From positions 1 to 25,016 of the IMG/VR virus record IMGVR_UViG_3300017963_000719: a stretch of 25,016 nucleotides of DNA; one strand, 5' to 3'. The notes under the pieces were generated by a model, which was given only the letters and a program-made list of their open reading frames with translations, was not told where the DNA came from and did not search any database. The DNA comes from a virus. Position numbers and translations under genes: made by a program. The stretch's first letter is position 1. Each line of letters opens with the position of its first letter. Positions 21,255-25,016 of the stretch are shown here, in pieces.

Positions 21255-21503
21255 CTAGCCCAGCACGATCTGCCGTGCCTGTTTCAACGTTGATCCTCTC
21301 TCTAGTAATTCCACAATCCGCTTGCACTTGGCACAATTACACGCAGCCGGCGGACCGCCGCCAACGGCCTGAATCGCCGTCAGACTGTCCCGGATGCTGT
21401 CGCCGTCCTCGGCCAAACAGAGAATTTCAACACTCGGTTTCTTATCGAGTACATAGGCCATCGACTCGCTAAGCCCTATGTCCACGTGTGTGATTATGTC
21501 CAT
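21255..21503 (-). CDS. Hypothetical CNCAKC protein of cassette 2
   Basis: 82 residues. The first half is acidic alpha/beta (ITHVDIGLSESMAYVLDKKP), followed by a Gly/Pro hinge, CNCAKCKRIVELLERG (Cys55, Cys57, Cys60; possible metal site) and a basic helix. Codon use is less GC-rich than the phage genes. A small regulator or an anti-defence protein would be plausible, but the family is unknown. Confidence 0.6.
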   Translation of the reverse strand: MDIITHVDIGLSESMAYVLDKKPSVEILCLAEDGDSIRDSLTAIQAVGGGPPAACNCAKCKRIVELLERGSTLKQARQIVLG

Positions 21504-21558
21504 CTAGCCTATCTCCTGATACTGGTTCTCATTCGCAGAACCGGCAAAGTGTCTCATA

Positions 21559-21582
21559 GCTCCCCTACGAGCCATTATGCGG
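21559..21582 (-). other. dif-like site S5
   Basis: On the minus strand: left arm TGTCCGCATAA, centre TGGCTC, right arm GTAGGGGAGC. The left arm has the CGCATAA of classical dif sites. The TAA is also the primase stop codon. Confidence 0.45.
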
Positions 21583-22681
21583 ACACTCCCACCCGCGCCA
21601 GCTCCCACTCCACCCACCCTCGCACATCCCCTCCCCCCTGCAAAAACCCGTTCGGATCCCCTCCGCTGGGCGCCTGCACCCGTCCCCCTCGCGCTCCCAG
21701 CAGCTCCCCCCACGCCCCCCACGCCCGCCCCCCCGCCTCATCCCCGTCCATCCGCACCAGCACCCGCTCGTACCCCGCCAGCTCCCCCCACCACCGCCGC
21801 CACGCGTGCGGCCTCACGGATGCGCTCCCACTGCTCAACACATCCACCAACGGCGCCTCGCTCCCCCCGCCCGCCTCCTGCCAAATCGTCAAATGATTCC
21901 ACTCCCCCTCCTCAATCATTAGCACCCGCTCCCCCCGCAGCTCCTCATACCCATATAGCCCTCCCTTGCTGCCGGCCACCTTCACGTACTTCTTCTCCCC
22001 CTTTGCCCGCCCCGCCGCCGTGTATCCCTCCGGCCGGCAAATCTTCACGCTCCACAACGCTCCATCCCCCCAGCACGGCATCACGATCCCCCTCGGCAAC
22101 CACACCCGCCGGCTCCCCTCCGCCTCCAACCCCCACGCCCCCCTCGCCTCATACCGCGTCCTCGCGTTATACCCAATCCGAAAAAACGCCACCCCGTGCG
22201 CCTGCAGCCCGCGCGTCTCGCACAACCACGCCAACGCCTGCTCTCCCTGCCGCTCCCATAGCGCCCGCTGGCACCGTTCCACAAACTCCCACCCCCGCGC
22301 CTGCCACTCCTCCCCCGGCGGCTCCACCTCCGGCAGGGCAGGGGAGAAGGGCGGCGCCGGTCTCACCTCTGGCCCGCGCTCCATCGCCGCCCCCGGCCCA
22401 TCCACCACACTCGGCGCCAGTTCCCTACACGCCTCCACAAACCCCACCTTCCGCCGTTCCATCACAAACGAAATCGCGTCGCCGTGCACACCGCACCCGT
22501 AGCAATGATACGTCCCCGTATCCGGCGTCACCCCAAAGGATGCCGTTCTCTCCTCCCCATTCGCGTGAAACGGGCACCGCCAAAACACCCACCGGCCGCT
22601 CTGCCTCGCCGGCGGCCCCAACTCCCCCTCCACCAGCTCCACCAGGTTCACCCTGGCCAGCACCGCCGCCCGCTCAATCAT
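21575..22681 (-). CDS. DnaG-type phage primase
   Basis: 368 residues. The N-terminal CHC2-type zinc finger has Cys36, His39, Cys60, Cys63 (CPFH ... YHCYGCGVHGDAISFVM). The TOPRIM-like domain has LMIEEGEWNHLTIW (254-267) and VRMDGDEAGGRAW (309-321, acidic pair D312/D314). The third acidic position of the EGxxD motif appears to be Asn. It would make RNA primers or act with the DUF3987 protein in phage replication. There is no C-terminal helicase domain, which fits a separate helicase gene. GAGAGGGG precedes the ATG. The stop codon is inside dif-like site S5. Confidence 0.88.
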   Translation of the reverse strand: MIERAAVLARVNLVELVEGELGPPARQSGRWVFWRCPFHANGEERTASFGVTPDTGTYHCYGCGVHGDAISFVMERRKVGFVEACRELAPSVVDGPGAAMERGPEVRPAPPFSPALPEVEPPGEEWQARGWEFVERCQRALWERQGEQALAWLCETRGLQAHGVAFFRIGYNARTRYEARGAWGLEAEGSRRVWLPRGIVMPCWGDGALWSVKICRPEGYTAAGRAKGEKKYVKVAGSKGGLYGYEELRGERVLMIEEGEWNHLTIWQEAGGGSEAPLVDVLSSGSASVRPHAWRRWWGELAGYERVLVRMDGDEAGGRAWGAWGELLGARGGRVQAPSGGDPNGFLQGGGDVRGWVEWELARVGVSA

Positions 22682-22905
22682 CGCCCCTCTCTATTTCGTG
22701 TAGTCAATTCCCTACACCACCCATCAGAACCACCAATCCCAAAACCCCCCGCACCGTCTCACCGGGCAGGGGAGGCACCCCCACAAACAGCATCCCCCGA
22801 CCAATCCGCTACCTCTCGGTTTCCCAACTGCTGCAATTACTCGCAGCCTAGACAGCGCCCCCCGTCGAATCGCGAATTTTAACCAGGGTACCCCCCCTGG
22901 GCATC
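22682..22905. other. Gene-free leader of the primase gene
   Basis: About 220 bases without a convincing gene. It includes a small GC-rich hairpin (CCAGGG/CCCTGG, 22883-22900). No clear promoter is visible. Confidence 0.55.
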
Positions 22906-22939
22906 CCTATGTCCGACAACCTACATTATCGGACATAGG
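22906..22939 (-). other. Palindromic dif-like site S1 (candidate attP or resolution site)
   Basis: On the minus strand: left arm CCTATGTCCGATAA, centre TGTAGG, right arm TTGTCGGACATAGG. The arms are inverted repeats of 14 bp with one mismatch. Arm-6-arm spacing and the core ATAATGTA match classical dif sites (E. coli core CATAATGTATATTATG). Confidence 0.55.
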
Positions 22940-23030
22940 ATAAAATGAACATAATAAACATGATAAAAGAACTGACACCAATAATAATGAAACACATCAA
23001 ACACAAAACCACTGAGCGCACAGCTCGCAC
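22926..23030 (-). CDS. Small hydrophobic peptide gene (possible)
   Basis: 34 codons from GTG 23030, with GGAGGGGG about 12 bases upstream. One membrane span (CLMCFIIIGVSSFIMFIMFI) flanked by basic ends. The stop lies in dif-like site S1. AT-rich, unlike its neighbours. Could be a membrane toxin or holin-like peptide, or a chance hydrophobic frame in T-rich DNA. Confidence 0.25.
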   Translation of the reverse strand: MRAVRSVVLCLMCFIIIGVSSFIMFIMFILSYVR

Positions 23031-23130
23031 ATATCCTATACCCCCTCCAAAATCGAGCGGGTGGGGGGCCTACGTCCACGCCAGGCGCAGCCACACCACA
23101 GCGGCAAAAGGGGAATCTCTTGTTGATAGC

Positions 23131-23409
23131 TCAAGAGTCTGTATTGTCGTTGGTCCCCACTATACGAAATATCGCAGGTGCCAACCGTCGCAATAGCGCC
23201 ATCCATCTACCGATCACCCCCAACCCCAGGTCCACCCGCTGCAGATGCCCCGCCAGGGCCTCCGTATCTGCACTCGTAGGCCGCCGGCCGGACACGTCAT
23301 ACCACAGCAGCCGCACGTCCTCCACAGCATGCACCGCATCCAACACCGCAGCCGTATCCGTCTCAATTAAGACTTTCCACCCCTCGAGCCCTCGCCTCGG
23401 TTTCCCCAC
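23131..23409 (-). CDS. Hypothetical protein
   Basis: 92 residues from GTG 23409. Segments VLIETDTAAVLDAVHAVEDVR and LLWYDVSGRRPTSADTEAL are predicted helices, followed by a semi-hydrophobic end (LGVIGRWMALLRRLAPAIFRIV) that could lie on the membrane. The start overlaps the end of the upstream membrane protein gene by about 43 bases, a sign of coupling. Unknown family. Confidence 0.55.
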   Translation of the reverse strand: MGKPRRGLEGWKVLIETDTAAVLDAVHAVEDVRLLWYDVSGRRPTSADTEALAGHLQRVDLGLGVIGRWMALLRRLAPAIFRIVGTNDNTDS

Positions 23410-23711
23410 AAGATCCCCCTTGCCACCGCCCCCGCCCGCAGCCCAAACAGTTTATCCACCCCATACGCCAGCGCCACCGCCGCCCCCGCCAGCGCCGTTA
23501 TCACCCACGCTCCGATCGCCGCTTCCTGTCCCGTCAATCTCCGCCGCCGAATCGCCCAAATAGAAAATGACCCCAAGATCGGCGCCATCCCGACCACGTA
23601 CGTGGTCGGGGGCTGCATCTCATCCCCGAGGCATTTAGGCCACGGCGCCCAATGCAGGATCATCTCGACCAGTCCAACCGTCACACCCGCGCGCACAACC
23701 TCCCGATCCAT
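23367..23711 (-). CDS. Small multi-span membrane protein
   Basis: 114 residues starting at ATG 23711 (AGGAGG 9 bases upstream); the longer frame lacks such a site and crosses a terminator-like hairpin. Three hydrophobic segments are visible: about 9-22, about 37-52 (YVVGMAPILGSFSIWAI) and about 63-82 (AIGAWVITALAGAAVALAYG). It has a Trp/Cys-containing loop (HWAPWPKCLG). Its place early after the regulators suggests a superinfection-exclusion or host-takeover membrane protein, but the family is unknown. Confidence 0.6.
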   Translation of the reverse strand: MDREVVRAGVTVGLVEMILHWAPWPKCLGDEMQPPTTYVVGMAPILGSFSIWAIRRRRLTGQEAAIGAWVITALAGAAVALAYGVDKLFGLRAGAVARGILWGNRGEGSRGGKS

Positions 23712-23739
23712 CTCTGTCCACCTCCTGACAAGAGAACCT

Positions 23740-23913
23740 CTATTTGGTAGAATGAGTGGTAGAATGAAAAGGCTGGGATCGGACATCCCAGCCGCCCGAC
23801 GCCACAACGTGCCACGCCAGGGTGACGACCAGACCACAGCGTCGTTCCAACCAGGCCAGCAGCCGATCACCAAATTCAGTTTCAAACAACAATCGCCGCA
23901 ACAACATTTCCAT
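23740..23913 (-). CDS. Possible small protein
   Basis: 57 residues from ATG 23913 (AAGGGG 4 bases upstream): MEMLLRRLLFETEFGDRLLAW and WLERRCGLVVTLAWHVVASGGW. The first part looks like a genuine amphipathic helix. The frame crosses the terminator hairpin at 23771-23793 and ends 28 bases before the next gene. Moderate to low support. Confidence 0.35.
   Translation of the reverse strand: MEMLLRRLLFETEFGDRLLAWLERRCGLVVTLAWHVVASGGWDVRSQPFHSTTHSTK
23767..23793 (-). terminator. Terminator-like hairpin, minus strand
   Basis: GGCTGGGAT (23771-23779) pairs perfectly with ATCCCAGCC (23785-23793) around a 5-base loop. On the minus strand four T follow. It could attenuate the early operon between the regulator genes and the membrane protein genes. 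Confidence 0.55.
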
Positions 23914-24114
23914 ACGCCCCTTTCATATCGCCCCGAGGAAGGAGGCCCGCCGCCTCCCTCCTCTCTTGTGGAACCAAAACAGGCTCCCGCCTGCGAAGGC
24001 CATTACCGGCCGGGACCGCATCCGACGGCCCCGGCCTCAAGGAGGAAAACAATGAGGAGCGGCTCGCCACACCGCCCCCGCCTGAGCCCTATCGCTCACG
24101 CGGGGACTTTGCGC
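23914..24114. other. Structured non-coding stretch
   Basis: About 200 bases with no clear gene, but with GC hairpins: GGAGGC/GCCTCC (23941-23957) and a nested GGCC-rich fold (23997-24042), then a perfect AGGAGG and ATG on the plus strand (24043-24054) that opens only an antisense frame. A leader RNA is possible; nothing firm. Confidence 0.35.
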
Positions 24115-24300
24115 CTACCGCTCCTCTATTTCTGCCGTCGCGCACGGCTGTGCCTTCCGGCGCAGCGCCTCTTGCGCGTGATCCCTCTCGATCATTGTCG
24201 CCAACTGCGAACTCATATCCCGCCGTTTCCAATCGGCCAGCTCCCGCAGCTTCGCCACTATCGTCTCATCCAAACTGTACGTCCGCCGGATCTTCGTCAC
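24115..24300 (-). CDS. Ribbon-helix-helix transcription regulator
   Basis: 61 residues from a GTG at 24300 with GAGGGG upstream. Strand KIRRTYSLD, helix ETIVAKLRELADWK, turn RRDMS, helix SQLATMIERDHAQEALRRK: the classical ribbon-helix-helix layout (MetJ/Arc/CopG type), with a basic C-terminus. It lies directly downstream of a full-consensus promoter that is divergent from the repressor gene, so it is the first gene of the early operon and may act as a second repressor or a Cro-like switch. No toxin partner is visible next to it. Confidence 0.8.
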   Translation of the reverse strand: MTKIRRTYSLDETIVAKLRELADWKRRDMSSQLATMIERDHAQEALRRKAQPCATAEIEER

Positions 24301-24330
24301 CGTCCCCTCTTCTCTATAGAGTGTGTATCA

Positions 24331-24342
24331 CTCACTGGTGAG
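24331..24342. promoter_or_regulatory. Operator candidate at the early transcription start
   Basis: CTCAC and GTGAG form an inverted repeat around TG, just downstream of the -10 box. ATAGAGT also occurs twice (24317-24323 and 24354-24360) flanking the -10. Binding by the HTH or RHH protein is inferred. Confidence 0.4.
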
Positions 24343-24345
24343 AGT

Positions 24346-24374
24346 ATTATACCATAGAGTATTTACCGTGTCAA
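24346..24374 (-). promoter_or_regulatory. Full-consensus sigma-70 promoter for the early operon
   Basis: On the minus strand: TTGACA (24369-24374), 17-base spacer, TATAAT (24346-24351). Both boxes match the consensus exactly. It points into the ribbon-helix-helix gene and the early genes. Confidence 0.88.
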
Positions 24375-24419
24375 TACCCAAGTGGGCAAATAATTCTCCT
24401 GAGAGAGCGGTTGATCACG

Positions 24420-24425
24420 TATAAT
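24420..24425 (+). promoter_or_regulatory. -10 box of the repressor gene
   Basis: TATAAT on the plus strand ends 10 bases before the likely start codon at 24436, with only a poor -35 upstream. Transcription would begin about at 24432, giving an almost leaderless mRNA, and the need for an activator is possible. Confidence 0.55.
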
Positions 24426-24435
24426 GTTCTCTACA

Positions 24436-24939
24436 ATGAGCGATTTTTCCGGTTGGGTGAATGCAGAATTAGGAGCTCGGGGCTGGGGATACAACGAACT
24501 GGCTCGCCGTTCTGGGCTGTCATCTAGTGGCATCTCGTCTGTAATGACGGGCGTGCGCAATCCAGGTCTCGATTTTTGCGTCAGCGTCGCCCGCGCCTTC
24601 AATATGCGCCCCGAAGATGTACTCTATCGTGCCGGCCTCCTCCCCTCCCCACCACCGCCCGTCCGAGAAGAGGAACAAGCCCTGCGATTCTTTCGCCGCC
24701 TGGGCACCCAGGCCCGCAACTACATCCTCACCACCCTCGCCGCTCTCGCTGGCCAGAACCGATCCGTCATCGCCGACATGCGTGCAGAATATCAGACTGA
24801 ATCAGGTTATACTCCGGGAGACCAGCTCGCCCAACAGAGCGAGCTCGAGTTGGCATTGATGCCAATCGAAGAGCAAGATTCATTTTGGAATACAATCACC
24901 GAGAAACGTGAGAAGAGGAAAAACGCAAAGGAGACATAA
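24436..24939 (+). CDS. cI-like HTH (XRE) repressor
   Basis: 167 residues from ATG 24436 (an earlier in-frame ATG at 24424 overlaps the -10 box). Residues about 5-65 form a five-helix HTH_XRE domain: WVNAELGARGWGYNELARRSGLS, then SGISSVMTGVRNPGLD, then FCVSVARAFNMRPEDVLYRAG. A Pro hinge (SPPPPVREEE) and a helical acidic C-terminal part follow. There is no LexA-like peptidase motif, so induction would not be by RecA-driven self-cleavage of the lambda type. It is divergent from the early operon and probably represses it and controls its own promoter. Confidence 0.85.
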   Translation: MSDFSGWVNAELGARGWGYNELARRSGLSSSGISSVMTGVRNPGLDFCVSVARAFNMRPEDVLYRAGLLPSPPPPVREEEQALRFFRRLGTQARNYILTTLAALAGQNRSVIADMRAEYQTESGYTPGDQLAQQSELELALMPIEEQDSFWNTITEKREKRKNAKET

Positions 24940-25016
24940 TGCCATTCTGTCAAAAATGCGGGGCCGAGCTGCAAGAAAACGCCAAATTCTGCCCCGAATG
25001 CGGGCAGCCAACCGGA
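24939..25016 (+). CDS. Zinc-ribbon protein, 3' end outside window
   Basis: The first 26 residues are a double CxxC zinc ribbon: FCQKCGAELQENAKFCPECG. The start codon overlaps the repressor stop (TAATG), and GGAG lies 6 bases upstream, so it is coupled to the repressor. Such N-terminal ribbons occur in many regulators and membrane proteins, so the rest of the gene is needed to call a role. Confidence 0.8.
   Translation, partial: MPFCQKCGAELQENAKFCPECGQPTG

Larger units (their letters stand above)
21229..21582. mobile_element. Candidate dif-module-like gene cassette 2
   Basis: A single low-GC gene lies between inversely oriented sites S4 and S5. The primase stop codon lies inside S5, just as the stop of another gene lies inside S3 of cassette 1. 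The unit is 354 bp without transposase. S3 and S5 share 18 of 21 bases across the core, so the two cassettes use the same kind of boundary. Confidence 0.5.

Noticed and set aside
22945-23196. Plus-strand frame of 83 codons next to S1
   Set aside because: No good ribosome binding site, changing composition along its length and overlap with a better minus-strand gene.
23822-24357. Plus-strand frames with a perfect AGGAGG before ATG 24052
   Set aside because: The downstream frame is antisense of the clear ribbon-helix-helix gene and has no recognisable protein character; kept only as a note in the structured stretch.
24363-24602. Minus-strand frame opposite the repressor
   Set aside because: It covers the HTH domain in antisense and the promoter region; no coding features.

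Overview
This window looks like the early, replication and head-assembly regions of a temperate double-stranded DNA phage or prophage with a Mu-like head, from a high-GC uncultivated bacterium. Almost every gene lies on the minus strand, whose coding sequence is strikingly G-rich. Only a repressor-like gene and a zinc-ribbon gene at the right edge (24436 onward) are on the plus strand. The host cannot be named from sequence. The dense dispersed repeats resemble those of environmental genomes such as Chloroflexota, but that is a weak inference.

In transcription order (right to left): a cI-like HTH repressor gene and a divergent ribbon-helix-helix gene share a control region (24300-24436) with a full-consensus sigma-70 promoter. 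Next come small membrane and unknown genes (23131-23913) and a mostly non-coding stretch with a palindromic dif-like site (22906-22939). The replication and maintenance block follows: DnaG-type primase, a radical SAM protein, a very large ParB-like protein, a tRNA-like element, a DUF3987-type helicase/primase, a heptamer repeat array and ParA. A run of small unknown genes and a terminator region (11036-11121) lead to the late genes: holin-like membrane proteins, small and large terminase, a fused portal/gpF protein, a gpG/HK97-gp10-like protein, a gpI-like protease with an internal scaffold start, a decoration protein, a gpT-like major capsid protein and a repetitive lipoprotein that runs off the left edge. 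No tail genes are inside the window, and no integrase or transposase is visible.

Two layers of unusual structure overlie this plan. First, at least six short sites share a 'left arm - 6-bp centre - right arm' layout that resembles Xer/dif sites. Two pairs in inverse orientation bracket visibly lower-GC small genes (13318-13953 and 21229-21582), much like the dif modules of Acinetobacter plasmids. Second, three families of dispersed palindromic repeats have spread through the phage genes. Some copies sit in frame inside the terminase and portal genes, and one family repeatedly lies at the 3' ends of genes and supplies their stop codons.

The absence of an integrase, the ParA/ParB pair and the dif-like sites together suggest a phage kept either as a plasmid or by host Xer recombinases. 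That is inference, with explicit tests given in the findings.
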